Positions 24,934 through 34,465 of a stretch of DNA of 64,000 nt are shown piece after piece (position 1 is the stretch's first letter; each line of letters begins with the position of its first letter). Below the pieces are notes generated by a model. It saw only the letters and a list, made by a program, of their open reading frames with translations. It was not told where the DNA came from and searched no databases. The DNA lies in contig NZ_JAGFWR010000004.1 of NCBI RefSeq assembly GCF_017599305.1, positions 248,001 through 312,000 of the forward strand. Reading direction: 5' to 3'. This DNA comes from Micromonospora antibiotica. GTDB taxonomy: Bacteria > Actinomycetota > Actinomycetes > Mycobacteriales > Micromonosporaceae. A program made the translations under genes and the position numbers.

Positions 24934-27387
24934 TCAGCGGTCGCGGGAGGTCATCCGTCGCTTCATCGCGGTGCGGGCGAGCTGCTGCATCGGCGGTTCG
25001 CCGTCGGCGCGGGTGTGGGCGGTGGCACAGGCCTGCCGGATCGCGGTCGCCGCACCGATCACCGGCGTCGGCGGGTGGGTGGTGAAGGTGAACGCGGGTA
25101 GCTCCCGGTTGTTGACGAGCAGCCGGGCGGCAGCGGTGTACACGTCGAGGTGGGCGAGGTCGTGTTCGTCGAGTTCGGGCTTCGTGTGGCGGGACAGTTC
25201 CCGGGCATCGGCCGGGTCGACGGTGAAGAACAGCTTCGACCGGGCGTTGGCCGACACCGCCGCCGCCACGTCCCGGGGGAGTTGGGCGAGGTCCTGGTGT
25301 GCCAGGACCAGGCCGAGGCGGAAGCCACGTGCTTCGGCGAGCATGTCGCCGATGCTGCCGGGCAGCGTCAGGAAGTTCTGGCATTCGTCGATGTAGAGGA
25401 CGGCGTCGCGGCGGCGGTCCTCGGCGATGCTGGCGCGGGCGATGGCGGCCTGCCATACCCGGGCCACGATCAGCGATCCGAGGATGCGGCTGGTTTCCTC
25501 ACCGAGAACACCTTTGGGGAGGCGGCACAGCAGCACACCGCCGTTGAGGACCCGGCCCATGTCGAATGAGGAGTGGGCGTTGCCGATGACGCTTTTGACG
25601 AAGTCCCGCAGCAGGAACGCCCGGAGTCGGGCGAGGACGGGGGCGATGACCTGTCCGCGGAACTGGTCGTTGATGCCGTCGTACCAGAGCCAGAATCCGC
25701 CGAGGCCGTCCGGGTCGTCCAGGCCGTGGGTGAACCGGCCCCGGAACTGGCGGTCCTGCAGCAGCGACGGCACGAGACTCAGGGTGGGTTTCGCGTGCCG
25801 CATCAGCGTCAGGCACGCGACCCGCATCGTGTCGTCCATGCGTGGCCCCCACTGCCCGGCGAAGATCTTGGCGAAGATCCCGACGAGGTTGTCCACTGCC
25901 AGGTGCGGGTCACCCTGGTCGTCGAGGGGGTTGAAGCAGCCCGGGTTCTCCTGGTCGGGGTCGATGATGACGATCTTGTCGGCGTGGGAGGCGGGTAGCC
26001 GGTCGAGGATGTCGGTGACCAGGTCCCCACGCGGGTCGACCACGACCGTTCCCCGGCCGGCTCTGATGTCGGCGAGGATCATGTTCAGCAGCAGCGTGGA
26101 CTTACCGACGCCGGTTTTGCCGACCACGTGCACGTGCTGCCGGGCGTCGGCCACCGTCAACCCGACGCTGTGACCGCCGAGCTGGGAGCGGCCCAGCACC
26201 TTCACTGCCCGTCCACCGGAGGGCACCTGCACCGGCGCCGGCACGGCCTTGGCGCGTGCCCGGTCCAGGCCCGGCACCGCGAGGTCCTGCGGCAGCGCGG
26301 CGAGGGCCGCGAGTTCCGGGACGGTCGCCAGGAACCCGCGGCGTAGCCGGCGGCCGGCGAGTGTCGCGACCGGCTGCGGCATCTTCATCCGCCGTAGCCG
26401 GTTCGGGCCGGTGTACGCGGCGGCGGCCGTCGCGATCGTGTGCCCGAGCCCGATCAGACGCGCCCGTAGCTGCGCCGCGCGGTCGGTGTCGGTGGGGCTG
26501 TCGTCGGCGGCGACGGCGAACCGTACGGCGATCTCGACGTGCGGCACCCGCACCGCCTTCTCCACGACCGTCCGGGCGTCGGCTGTGGCCACCGGGTCCC
26601 GCTCCGCCACCCGCACCCCCGATGCAGGGGTGCGCGGTCGGGACGGCCCGGGGGTGAACACGTCGAGGAACCACAGGACCGGGGCGACCGCCATTCCGGC
26701 TACCTGCGACACCGCCCGGGCGGCCGGGTCCGGTCGACCGTGGGGGTGGGTGGCGGCGGTCGCCGCCGCGCGGCGGGCGGCGCGGACCCGGCGCGTCGAC
26801 GCCGGGCGGGCGAGGATCTGCACGCAGGCGTGTTCCCGGTGGCGGACCTCGGCCCCGGCGGCGAGCAACGCCCGCAGCGGGTCGGTGTCGTGCACGGTCC
26901 GCAGCGGCACCCCGTCGCCACGCTGCGGCCAGTACGCCCCGCCCACCTCCACGCCGACGTCGGTGGGAATCGGCGCGGCAGTGTCGCTGACGGTCAGGGT
27001 GGCGGCGGGCCACGCGGCGCGGACGGCGGCCTCGACCGCCCCCAGCGGCACCGTTGCCGGCACCCACACCCGGATGGTCAGAGACCGGCCGGTCCAGGTG
27101 TACTCCCAGCCGACGTGCGGGTAGCCGAACACCCGTCGCCGCCACGCCGGTGGGGTCAGGGCACCGACCATCAGGGTCCAGAACACGGCAGCGGACTCTG
27201 CGGTGACCTCCGGGGGCGCGGCGATGGTCAACCAGCGTGCCCCGGAGGTCAACCGGCGATGCCGCCAGGCGAGCACCTGGTCGTAGCTGAGCACCGCAGC
27301 GACTATCGCGGTAGCGGCGACGACACCGAGCCACGGCCGGGCAAGGACCCACTGTGCAAGGTCCGCCGGCCACGATGTGGTCGTCAT
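24934..27387 (-). CDS. Type IV secretion coupling ATPase (TraD/VirD4-like)
   Basis: 817 residues. A membrane helix near 15-37 precedes a long middle region and then the motor domain: Walker A VVGKTGVGKSTLLLN (residues 421-435), VVDPRGDLV, IIDPDQENPGCFNPL, and Walker B LYIDECQNF with AEARGFRLGLVLAHQDL. These are hallmarks of conjugative coupling proteins with a TraD-type DNA-binding domain, which deliver DNA to the secretion channel. The start codon overlaps the VirB4-like stop (ATGA), so translation is coupled. Ordinary length for the actinobacterial subtype. Confidence 0.93.
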   Translation of the reverse strand: MTTTSWPADLAQWVLARPWLGVVAATAIVAAVLSYDQVLAWRHRRLTSGARWLTIAAPPEVTAESAAVFWTLMVGALTPPAWRRRVFGYPHVGWEYTWTGRSLTIRVWVPATVPLGAVEAAVRAAWPAATLTVSDTAAPIPTDVGVEVGGAYWPQRGDGVPLRTVHDTDPLRALLAAGAEVRHREHACVQILARPASTRRVRAARRAAATAATHPHGRPDPAARAVSQVAGMAVAPVLWFLDVFTPGPSRPRTPASGVRVAERDPVATADARTVVEKAVRVPHVEIAVRFAVAADDSPTDTDRAAQLRARLIGLGHTIATAAAAYTGPNRLRRMKMPQPVATLAGRRLRRGFLATVPELAALAALPQDLAVPGLDRARAKAVPAPVQVPSGGRAVKVLGRSQLGGHSVGLTVADARQHVHVVGKTGVGKSTLLLNMILADIRAGRGTVVVDPRGDLVTDILDRLPASHADKIVIIDPDQENPGCFNPLDDQGDPHLAVDNLVGIFAKIFAGQWGPRMDDTMRVACLTLMRHAKPTLSLVPSLLQDRQFRGRFTHGLDDPDGLGGFWLWYDGINDQFRGQVIAPVLARLRAFLLRDFVKSVIGNAHSSFDMGRVLNGGVLLCRLPKGVLGEETSRILGSLIVARVWQAAIARASIAEDRRRDAVLYIDECQNFLTLPGSIGDMLAEARGFRLGLVLAHQDLAQLPRDVAAAVSANARSKLFFTVDPADARELSRHTKPELDEHDLAHLDVYTAAARLLVNNRELPAFTFTTHPPTPVIGAATAIRQACATAHTRADGEPPMQQLARTAMKRRMTSRDR

Positions 27388-29135
27388 GCGGCCTCCCCGA
27401 TACCGGTGACGGCGAGGGTGTGTTCGGCGGCCGATCCGACGCTGCGGAACGGGATGCGGCTGCCGCCGGCAATGAGCAGGCCCTCACCCCGCGACGCGGA
27501 CAGCAGCAGCCGCGACTCCCCCGCGGTCAGACCGAACGCCTCGCTGACCGCGTCGATCGACTGGGTGGACTGGCGCATCAGCACCTGGGTGGCGGCGTTG
27601 GACACCACGGCGAGTCCGAGGTCGGTGGACAGCACGTCGGCGGCGTCCTGGGTGATGACGGCGAGCCCGGCGGAGCGTTTCCGGGCGGCTTTGGCCATCC
27701 GGAACAGGAACCGGCTGCCCTCCCCGTCGCGCATCAGCAGCCACGCCTCGTCGACCACCACAAGGTGCCGCCGCCGGCGCGGCCCGGGCGCCGGGGTGTC
27801 GATGCCCGACCAGATCGCATCCAACGCCAGCAGGGTCCCCACGGTGCGCAGTTCGTCGGGTAGGCGCCGCAGCGACCACACGACGAGGTGCCCGCCCGGT
27901 GTGGTGGTGGTCGGCCCGTCGAACAGGCCGGCGAAGTTCCCCACCGTCCACGGGGCCAGCCGGGTGGCGAGCTGCCGGGCGGCCGGGTCGTCGTCGGCGG
28001 TCAGGGTGTCGGCCAGGTCGCGTAGCAGCGGCGCGGGTCGGGTCCAGGTGGTCGGGTCGCCGGTGATGCCGGCGCGGTGGTAGGTGGCGGTGATGGCCCG
28101 GTCGAGGGCGGCGCGTTCGGCCGGTGGTGGTGGCGTGCCGAGGAGGACGGCGATGACGGTGTGCAGGTAGAGGCCGCGGCGGGTCAGGGTGTCGGGGCGG
28201 GTGTCGGCGGGCAGGTCGAGGGGGTTGAGGCGGACGCCGGGCCGGCCCAGGGCGATGACGGTGCCGCCGACGTGGTCGGCCAGGGCCGCGTACTCGTCTT
28301 CGGGGTCGATGACGCTGACGGTTGTGCCCCGGTACAGGTTGCGCAGGACATCCAGTTTGACGAAGTAGCTTTTGCCGGCTCCGGAGCGGGCCAGGACGAC
28401 GGAGTTGTGGTTGTCCTGCGCCCACCGGTTCCAGATCAGCACCCCGTTGCTGGTGGTGTTCACCCCGTACAGCACCCCGTCGGGTGGGGTGACGGTGCCG
28501 GGGGCCGGGGCGGCGAGGTCCGGTGAGGCGAGGGGGAACGCGGCGGCGAGGGCGGTGGTGTCCAGGATGCGGCGCATCCGCAGCGGGTCCACCCCGACCG
28601 GAAGGGTGGCGATCCAGCCCTGCCGGTGGCGGAACGTCGCCGGTTGCAGTTCCAGCAGCACCCCCGCGGCAGCGGCCTTCACACCGGCGGTGACGGTGGC
28701 GAGTTCGTCGAGGGTACGGGCGTGGAGGGTGACGTAGATACCGACGTCGAACAGCTTCGCCGCGCCGCGGGCGACCCGGTCGGCGAGACCGGCCGCATCA
28801 GCGGCTGCCGCCTCGACCATCGGGTCGTCGAGACGTCCACGGTCGGCGTCGAGACGACGGGACGACTCCAGGCGGGCGCGTTGCCGCTTGAGCATCGGCG
28901 CGGCCAGCTGCGGCACCACCGGGTCCAGGTGCACCGCGACGTCGACCCGCCCGGGATAGGACAGCAGCGGATCCAACCACGCCGGACCAACCTCGGCGGG
29001 GTAGCCGCAGAGCACATAGGTGGCGGCATAACCGTCACCGACCTGCACATGTCCCGGGCTGACCGATATGGCGGCGGGGGAGGGCATCGGGTCCCCACCC
29101 GCGGTGTTCCTCATCGTGATCGTGGGTCGTTTCAT
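27384..29135 (-). CDS. VirB4-like conjugation ATPase
   Basis: 583 residues from ATG 29135, overlapping the PrgI gene by 4 bp. Residues 225-245 lead into Walker A ARSGAGKSYFVK (249-260); SVIDPEDEYAAL and LNPLDLP follow, and Walker B is LVVVDEAWLLM with the RKRSAGLAVITQD motif. This is the VirB4/TraE pattern (NTPase that powers pilus or channel assembly). The N-terminal VirB4 domain is shortened compared with Proteobacteria, as usual in Gram-positive systems that use PrgI. Confidence 0.93.
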   Translation of the reverse strand: MKRPTITMRNTAGGDPMPSPAAISVSPGHVQVGDGYAATYVLCGYPAEVGPAWLDPLLSYPGRVDVAVHLDPVVPQLAAPMLKRQRARLESSRRLDADRGRLDDPMVEAAAADAAGLADRVARGAAKLFDVGIYVTLHARTLDELATVTAGVKAAAAGVLLELQPATFRHRQGWIATLPVGVDPLRMRRILDTTALAAAFPLASPDLAAPAPGTVTPPDGVLYGVNTTSNGVLIWNRWAQDNHNSVVLARSGAGKSYFVKLDVLRNLYRGTTVSVIDPEDEYAALADHVGGTVIALGRPGVRLNPLDLPADTRPDTLTRRGLYLHTVIAVLLGTPPPPAERAALDRAITATYHRAGITGDPTTWTRPAPLLRDLADTLTADDDPAARQLATRLAPWTVGNFAGLFDGPTTTTPGGHLVVWSLRRLPDELRTVGTLLALDAIWSGIDTPAPGPRRRRHLVVVDEAWLLMRDGEGSRFLFRMAKAARKRSAGLAVITQDAADVLSTDLGLAVVSNAATQVLMRQSTQSIDAVSEAFGLTAGESRLLLSASRGEGLLIAGGSRIPFRSVGSAAEHTLAVTGIGEAA

Positions 29136-30022
29136 GGTGTGCTCCGTAGGGTGATCGGGACGCCGGGCACCGCGCGGGGGCCCGACGGTGGGGCAGCGAA
29201 CGGATCCACCGCGCCCGCGAGCGCGGCAGCGACGGCCGGCCCGTCCAGGGCGGTGGCGTCAACACCGAGCCCGGACAACGCGCGCACAGCCGTGTCGGCG
29301 TGTGCGCCGGTGACGACGGCGAGGACCTGCCGGCGCAGCGGATCCCGCGTGTTGTCCAGGTCGACCAGGAAATCGGCGTAGTCGGCGGCGGCCGCCCGCA
29401 ACGACGGATGCGGCAGCCGCGGCGCATGCTCGACGGTCGCCTGCGCGTAGTCGGTCAGGTCGTGCCGTTGTGCGGCGACCACGATCTGCGCCGGCCCGGT
29501 CAGCCCGTTGAGGAACCGACCGAACCCGTCCAGCAGTGCGCTCTGCTCACCGCCGGTACGTAGGTGAATGTTCGTGGTGCCGCAGGCGATCAGCACCTTG
29601 TCGCTGCCCTCACAGGTGAGGACACCGCTCGGGCTGACCGCGGTGACCGGGGACCGCAGTGGGGCCGGCACCGGCGGTGTGCCGGCCACCACCGCGACCG
29701 TGCTGGCCCGGGCCGCCCCCGGGGTCAGGATGCGCGGGCTGCGGCGCAGCATCACGCCGTGGCGTAGCCACACGTCCAGGGGTAGGCCGTCGCGGCGACC
29801 CAACGCCACCACGGTCGCGGCGGCGAACCCGACGATCCCGGCGATGATCCACACCACCGGCGGTAGCAGCGGACCGTAGGTGCGGTAGGCGGCGAATCCG
29901 GCCAGGCCGGTGCCGCCGATGATGCCGAGCTGCCGAAACGTCAACCCGAACGCGATCCGGTCGGGTTCGTTGATGTTCGCCGGAACCACAGCGTGCGGGC
30001 TGCCTTCATCAGAGTTGTTCAT
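29132..30022 (-). CDS. PrgI family T4SS membrane protein
   Basis: 296 residues from ATG 30022 behind GGAGAGG. The N-terminus VPANINEPDRIAFGLTFRQL is the PrgI signature, followed by two close membrane helices (LGIIGGTGLAGFAAYRTYG and VVWIIAGIVGFAAATVVAL). PrgI proteins are VirB3-like partners of the VirB4 ATPase, which is encoded directly downstream with a 4-bp overlap. The soluble C-terminal half is longer than in the founding PrgI proteins. Confidence 0.88.
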   Translation of the reverse strand: MNNSDEGSPHAVVPANINEPDRIAFGLTFRQLGIIGGTGLAGFAAYRTYGPLLPPVVWIIAGIVGFAAATVVALGRRDGLPLDVWLRHGVMLRRSPRILTPGAARASTVAVVAGTPPVPAPLRSPVTAVSPSGVLTCEGSDKVLIACGTTNIHLRTGGEQSALLDGFGRFLNGLTGPAQIVVAAQRHDLTDYAQATVEHAPRLPHPSLRAAAADYADFLVDLDNTRDPLRRQVLAVVTGAHADTAVRALSGLGVDATALDGPAVAAALAGAVDPFAAPPSGPRAVPGVPITLRSTP

Positions 30023-30069
30023 GTGCCTCTCCCAGGCATACGGCCCGACCAGGCGGGCGGGGCGGTGGG

Positions 30070-30978
30070 TTATCTCGGGCGGCGGACCGGGGCGAGGCGA
30101 CCCAGGCCACGGGTCATCCCCTGGAGGGTGACGGTGCGCAGGACCAGCCCGACGATGTTCGGGCTGCGACCGGGTCGGGTGACGAAACGCCCCATCAGCC
30201 CGGGGATCTTCACCGTGGTCCAGAGCACGACGATCACGAGCAGCAGGTTGAGGGCGTCGGAGCCGGGCAGGCCGAGCAGCATCGGTAGGTTCGACTCCGG
30301 ATCGGTCAACAGGTGGATGCCGGTGGAGAACGCGACCGCCTGCAGGGTGGGCGTGGCCAGGCAGCCCAGGAAACTGCGCCACCACAACTCGGCTGCACCC
30401 TGCGTCCAGGGGGTGGCGTAGCAGGCCAACGCCACCGGGGCGATCCCGACCAGGATGACCAGCACCCCGATCCGCACCAGCCAGCTGACCACCAGTGTGA
30501 ACAGCAACCCGACGATCAGCAGCCCGATCACCACCGTCAGCAGGGCGGCACTCTGATCGGTCATCGCCGACGTGAGCCGCGCCCGCACGAACGTCACCGC
30601 CTCGGTGGTCGGTGCGGACACCCCGACCATCGACACCGTCAGCGCATTCGCCACATCGATGAGCGCCCCCGTCGCCGGGACCGCGAACGCCGACAGAACG
30701 AACCCGACCACCAGCCGCGGCAACAGCTGCTTCACCTGGTAGCGGGTCTCCACCGCGTCACCGACCATCACCGTGACGCCCGCGGCGATGATCGCCAGGA
30801 CGAAACAGGCGCTCACGACCAGTGCGCTGCGGTCGGCGATCGACTGGACCTGCGGCAGGACGGTGACGTCCGGCGAGACGAACAACGACGACGTCAGGAA
30901 CGCCAGCAGAGCACCGAGAAGGTCGACGACCTTCCCGGCGAGCCAACCGACCATGTCGTCCATCAGCCACGTGGCCAT
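30070..30978 (-). CDS. Polytopic T4SS channel protein (VirB6/TrbL-like)
   Basis: 302 residues from ATG 30978. Six or more hydrophobic segments (for example ALVVSACFVLAIIAAGVTVM and LLTVVIGLLIVGLLFTLVVSW) with the polar loop TPWTQGAAELWWRSFLGCLA, which is typical of TrbL/VirB6 inner-membrane channel subunits. It ends in a basic tail (GRLAPVRRPR). The order pilin-like, VirB6-like, PrgI, VirB4, coupling protein matches Gram-positive conjugation operons. Confidence 0.85.
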   Translation of the reverse strand: MATWLMDDMVGWLAGKVVDLLGALLAFLTSSLFVSPDVTVLPQVQSIADRSALVVSACFVLAIIAAGVTVMVGDAVETRYQVKQLLPRLVVGFVLSAFAVPATGALIDVANALTVSMVGVSAPTTEAVTFVRARLTSAMTDQSAALLTVVIGLLIVGLLFTLVVSWLVRIGVLVILVGIAPVALACYATPWTQGAAELWWRSFLGCLATPTLQAVAFSTGIHLLTDPESNLPMLLGLPGSDALNLLLVIVVLWTTVKIPGLMGRFVTRPGRSPNIVGLVLRTVTLQGMTRGLGRLAPVRRPR

Positions 30979-30989
30979 GACCGCGGGCC

Positions 30990-31277
30990 TCAGCCGCCGA
31001 GGATGCCCTGCAGCACCTGCAGGATCACCGGCGACAACACCGCCAGGGCGTAGCCGACCAGAGCAGACTTGAAGTTGGCCTTGGCCTGTTCGATCTGCGC
31101 CGGATCGCCACCGGCGGACATGTAGCGCAGGCCACCAATGACCAGGAACATCGTCGCGACCATCGCGATGATGCCCATGATCCAACCGGTGATGTTCGCG
31201 ATGACCTGGTTGATGCTGTTCACCGCCAACGGCGGCGACGCAGCGAGGTCGGACAACACGAAGAACGTGAGGTGCAT
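30990..31277 (-). CDS. Small pilin-like (VirB2/TrbC-type) membrane protein
   Basis: 95 residues from ATG 31277. A cleavable-looking N-terminal segment is followed by two hydrophobic helices (VIANITGWIMGIIAMVATMFLVIGG and FKSALVGYALAVLSPVILQVLQG) joined by the short polar loop RYMSAGGDPAQIEQAKANF. Size, loop and position as first gene of the operon fit the small channel/pilin subunit of T4SS. The upstream 400 bp carry the probable operon promoter. Confidence 0.82.
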   Translation of the reverse strand: MHLTFFVLSDLAASPPLAVNSINQVIANITGWIMGIIAMVATMFLVIGGLRYMSAGGDPAQIEQAKANFKSALVGYALAVLSPVILQVLQGILGG

Positions 31278-31688
31278 GGCGGCGCTCCACAACGGGTCTG
31301 CGGGGCCGCCAGGTGGGGACCGGAAGACGAGGCCGGTGCTCCGGTGGGGGCGCTCCTCCCATACCAGTGAAAGGGGGGACAGCGGTGTCAGTACGCCGCG
31401 CCGACCGTGCCGGACCGTGGACCTCGCCGCCCCGAAGGTGGTCCCCACCGGGCGGGCATGCCGTGGATGACATGCACCACCCAGATCTCGACTGTCAGGC
31501 CGATCGAACCCACCGCAGACCTGTCACGCCCTGACCGAACCGATCAACAGGGGCCCGGGCCCGGCACACCGAACAGACCCGAGGGTTGTCGATGCCTATT
31601 CGGTGATGTCTCCACTCACCTGCGGACCTACTTCGCCGCATGCGGATGAGACCGGTGCGCAGGGGCGGCGGTGGCCGGGAAGCCCGGT
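31278..31688 (-). promoter_or_regulatory. Upstream region of the T4SS operon
   Basis: No convincing gene is present. CTGTCAGG (31492-31499) and the pair CTGTCA-5-TGACC (31521-31536) resemble the CTGTCA/TGACAG operator seen at other operons of the element, with the same 5-base spacer as the site at 48351. I see no clear -10/-35 pair. Confidence 0.4.
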
Positions 31689-32141
31689 TCAGGCGGTGAA
31701 GAGGTGACGGAGATGGTAGTGGTCCCACCAGGTGCTGCGGTGGAGGCCGACGACTCCGTCGGCGCGGGTCAGCAGCAGATAGGTGCCGTCCTGGATCAGG
31801 GCGGCGTCCTCGAACCGAGCGGCCAGTACCCTGGCCACCGCTGACAGCATGTTCGGGATGCCCTTGTCGGCCAGGTCGTCGGCGCGCATCGAGAAGGTGA
31901 CGTTGACGTAGATGGCGGGTTCCCACTCCCAACGCGCGTCGTCGTCGGCTTCGGCTTCGTAGTAGCCGTGGGTGCCGGGGCGGACGGTGACGGCGTAGCC
32001 CCGTTGGTCGTACAGGCGGGCGGTGAACAGGCGCGGGTTCGACGTCGGCTGCGGGGTCTCGTCGCGGGTCGCGGCGGTGAGGGCGGCGACCTCGCCGACG
32101 GCAGGATCACCAGCCAGGACCAGCCGGAACTCGACGCCCAT
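31689..32141 (-). CDS. SitI3-like immunity family protein
   Basis: 150 residues from ATG 32141 behind GGAGAGAAGGAC. The sequence GVEFRLVLAGDP, YAVTVRPGTHGYYEAEADD, WEWEPAIYVNVTFSMRADD, NMLSAVARVLA and LLLTRADGVVGLHR matches my memory of the actinobacterial proteins annotated as SitI3 family (immunity to the Myxococcus SitA3 toxin type). No toxin gene is adjacent. Such orphan immunity genes often travel on conjugative elements; the match is by recall, not by search. Confidence 0.65.
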   Translation of the reverse strand: MGVEFRLVLAGDPAVGEVAALTAATRDETPQPTSNPRLFTARLYDQRGYAVTVRPGTHGYYEAEADDDARWEWEPAIYVNVTFSMRADDLADKGIPNMLSAVARVLAARFEDAALIQDGTYLLLTRADGVVGLHRSTWWDHYHLRHLFTA

Positions 32142-32240
32142 CGCCGTCCTTCTCTCCGCCACGCCAGATGATCTGGTCATCACTGCAGCATTGCGGCCGC
32201 TGCCCAGCACATTTGCCGGGGCACCGACCACGCGCTGCGG

Positions 32241-33014
32241 TCAGACCGCGACGGCTGCACGACGACCGGACATGCAGACCCCGCTGGACAGGTCGCCTCG
32301 GATGACGGCAGCGGCCACCACCCGTTCCGCTCGCCGCCTACGCATACGCAGCGCCGCCGCTGTCACACCCCGCTCCACCGCCAACTCCTCGATCAACGCG
32401 TCACCGAACCGGGTCACGCTGATCAACTCGGCGGCCTCCCCGCTGATCAGACCGGCGGCGGCTGCCCGACCGAGCAGCAGATCCGGATGCCCGTACGGCA
32501 TCCGCGGCAACCGCGACCCGGTAGGCACATCCGCCGGCAACTCCTCACCGTCATCGGCCCTGACGACTGCGGCACCCGCCCGCCACGCCGCCCAGCACAG
32601 CCGTAGCCACAACCGGGGCGCGGCAAGGTCCGCCGTACGCAGCGCCTGCAGGAAACCGGCCAGGACCTCGGAGTCCACATCGTCGGCATGCCGGGCCCGA
32701 CCACGACTGATCTTCGCCGCGAGATGCGTCAACGCAGGCAATGCGACACCGATCGCTCCCACCACCCACGCCGGACCCCACTCGCGGGCATGCTGCGCCA
32801 GTTGCCGCCACAACCCGTCGGTGGTGTCGCTGTCGAAACGCTCGCACCGTAGCAACACCCGCAACTCGGTCAGCGGCAGCAGCACATCCGGCAGGCCCGG
32901 CACCGGACGGGCATCGAACACCAACGGTGCGGGCTCACAGGTCAACAACGCGAACGCCGACTCGGCGGTGGTCAGCGCCGTCACGGCGCCACGGGAACGG
33001 ACGGTCGCAGTCAT
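32241..33014 (-). CDS. Hypothetical protein with C-terminal helix-turn-helix-like segment
   Basis: 257 residues from ATG 33014. The N-terminal half is helical with several Trp and Leu (WRQLAQHAREWGPAWVVGAI); the C-terminal region DALIEELAVERGVTAAALRM followed by RRRRAERVVAAAV looks like a DNA-binding helix pair with a basic helix. It is the first gene of the minus-strand block and lies behind a CTGACA/TGTCAG repeat, so a regulatory role for the module is possible. Family not recognised. Confidence 0.62.
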   Translation of the reverse strand: MTATVRSRGAVTALTTAESAFALLTCEPAPLVFDARPVPGLPDVLLPLTELRVLLRCERFDSDTTDGLWRQLAQHAREWGPAWVVGAIGVALPALTHLAAKISRGRARHADDVDSEVLAGFLQALRTADLAAPRLWLRLCWAAWRAGAAVVRADDGEELPADVPTGSRLPRMPYGHPDLLLGRAAAAGLISGEAAELISVTRFGDALIEELAVERGVTAAALRMRRRRAERVVAAAVIRGDLSSGVCMSGRRAAVAV

Positions 33015-33083
33015 GCAGATGCCCCTCGACAGGTGGCCCCTCGCTGACTGCGGGGACCGAGACCACCGATTGGGTCAGCAGGA

Positions 33084-33108
33084 CCTGACACCGGACGCGG
33101 TTTGTCAG
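33084..33108 (-). promoter_or_regulatory. Candidate element-wide operator, site 3
   Basis: CCTGACA (33084-33090) and TGTCAG (33103-33108) form an inverted repeat 70-95 bp upstream of the 33014 gene. GACAGG recurs at 33114 and 33134. Confidence 0.45.
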
Positions 33109-33214
33109 ACCGCGACAGGACCTGTGAGCCCATGACAGGTTCGCTGCTCGGCACGACACACGGCCCACCGACGCCGAGGTCCCTGCGCGCCCCGGCCACC
33201 TGCTGCCGACTGCC

Positions 33215-33482
33215 GATGCTCGCCGAAGGGGGACCCGACGACGCCGACCGTCCGGTGCCGGCGTAGAGGCGTTCGGCCCGTTGCCGGAGTCGACCACGAG
33301 TGCCTCTGATCCGGCGCGTCGGTGATGAGGCGGTGTTGTGAGCCTGGCTGGTGGCGGTCAACCGGGCTCGTAACGGTTCCGGGTTGCCCCTGAGCGCCCG
33401 AATATGCGAGCCGTCGACCATCACCCGGCACGTGTCCAGCTGATCGGCAACCGGCAGCACCTCGTGCAGTCGTTGCCCCACA
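33215..33482 (-). pseudogene. Decayed IS5-family transposase fragment
   Basis: Pieces in two frames: RLHEVLPVADQLDTCRVMVD then GSHIRALRGNP; after a shift, TSPVDRHQPGSQHRLITDA; then back to RGRLRQRAERLYAGTG. In order they match the middle of IS5-type transposases (VDSSHVRA, SPVDR.RPGSKHH.ITDA, RGRPR.RPE.LYAD), including the first catalytic Asp. Both ends are missing and at least two frameshifts are present. Confidence 0.8.
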
Positions 33483-33540
33483 CCGGCCTTGTTTCAGTCC
33501 GGCAACCATCTCTGGGCGGGGTTGCTCGCCTCGGCCGCGG

Positions 33541-34416
33541 TCAGGTGCGAGCCGATGTCGCCCGGGCCGCGGTCGCCGCCACGATCGAGGCGAGGTCGTC
33601 GGGGGCGTCGACGGGGACGATGTGTCCGCTGTGCGGGAGCAGGTGCTGGTCGAGGTGGTCTGCGATCAGCGTGAGTTGGCGCGCGGTGGCGTCTCCCACC
33701 GTTGAGGCGCCGACGGCTGTCACGGGCATGGTCAGTCGGCCGTGCTCGGCCCAGGAACGGTTCCACTGGGCGTTGGTGGGCATCGCGCGGTAGTGCGCGA
33801 AGGCCGCGTGCAGGCTGTCTCGTCCCGTGTAGGCGCGGACGAAGTGCCGTGCGAGGTCCTCCGGGACCCCGCTGCGGGACCCGATGGTGAGGAAGAAGCG
33901 GACGTAGCGGTCCTCGTCGCCGCTCAGGACGTTCTCGGCGAGGCCGCCCGGTGTCTGGTGGAACCCGAACCACCATGGTCCGCCGGAGCCGAGGAACGCC
34001 TCCGCGCCGGTGAGTCCGCTGATGACCGCCTCGACGATGGTGAGGCTGAGTACCCGATCCGGGTGGGCGGCGGCGAGCGCGAATGCGGGCGCGGCGCCGA
34101 CGTCGAAGCCGACGATGTGCGCCGATTGTAGGGAGAGCGCGTCGAGGAGGCGGACCTGGTCCGTCGCGAGGCTCGCGGCGTCGTAGCCGCTTGCCGTCCG
34201 CTCGGTGTCGCCGGTGCCACGTAGGTCGGGCATGAGCACTTCATGGCCTGCGGCGACCAGCAGCGGCTCCACCTCCCGCCAGATCTCCTTGGTGTGTGGA
34301 AACCCATGGAGCAACAGGACGGGGCTTCCGGCACCGGCTCGGCGCACGCTCACTCGGAGATCGTCGAGCTGGATCATTTCGATCGTCGAACGGTGGACCC
34401 GGGCGGCACGACTCAT
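33541..34416 (-). CDS. Alpha/beta hydrolase (epoxide hydrolase / haloalkane dehalogenase type)
   Basis: 291 residues from ATG 34416 behind AGGAG. VLLLHGFPHTKEIWREVEPLL is the oxyanion-hole region; the nucleophile elbow is GFDVGA with Asp105, which places it with epoxide hydrolases and dehalogenases rather than serine esterases; GHIVPVDAP carries the catalytic His. A lid region rich in Trp and Phe (GGPWWFGFHQTPGG) lies between. It is divergent from an HxlR regulator, which most likely controls it in response to a reactive compound. Confidence 0.9.
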   Translation of the reverse strand: MSRAARVHRSTIEMIQLDDLRVSVRRAGAGSPVLLLHGFPHTKEIWREVEPLLVAAGHEVLMPDLRGTGDTERTASGYDAASLATDQVRLLDALSLQSAHIVGFDVGAAPAFALAAAHPDRVLSLTIVEAVISGLTGAEAFLGSGGPWWFGFHQTPGGLAENVLSGDEDRYVRFFLTIGSRSGVPEDLARHFVRAYTGRDSLHAAFAHYRAMPTNAQWNRSWAEHGRLTMPVTAVGASTVGDATARQLTLIADHLDQHLLPHSGHIVPVDAPDDLASIVAATAARATSART

Positions 34417-34419
34417 CAC

Positions 34420-34465
34420 GACTCCTAGTTACCATTGGTTACCTGAGAACGATAGGAGAGCTTGG
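34420..34465. promoter_or_regulatory. Divergent promoter region with GTTACC repeats
   Basis: Between the hydrolase and the HxlR gene, GTTACC occurs twice in direct orientation (34428-34433 and 34438-34443, ten bases apart, one helical turn). This is a candidate HxlR operator in a 49-bp gap. Confidence 0.5.
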
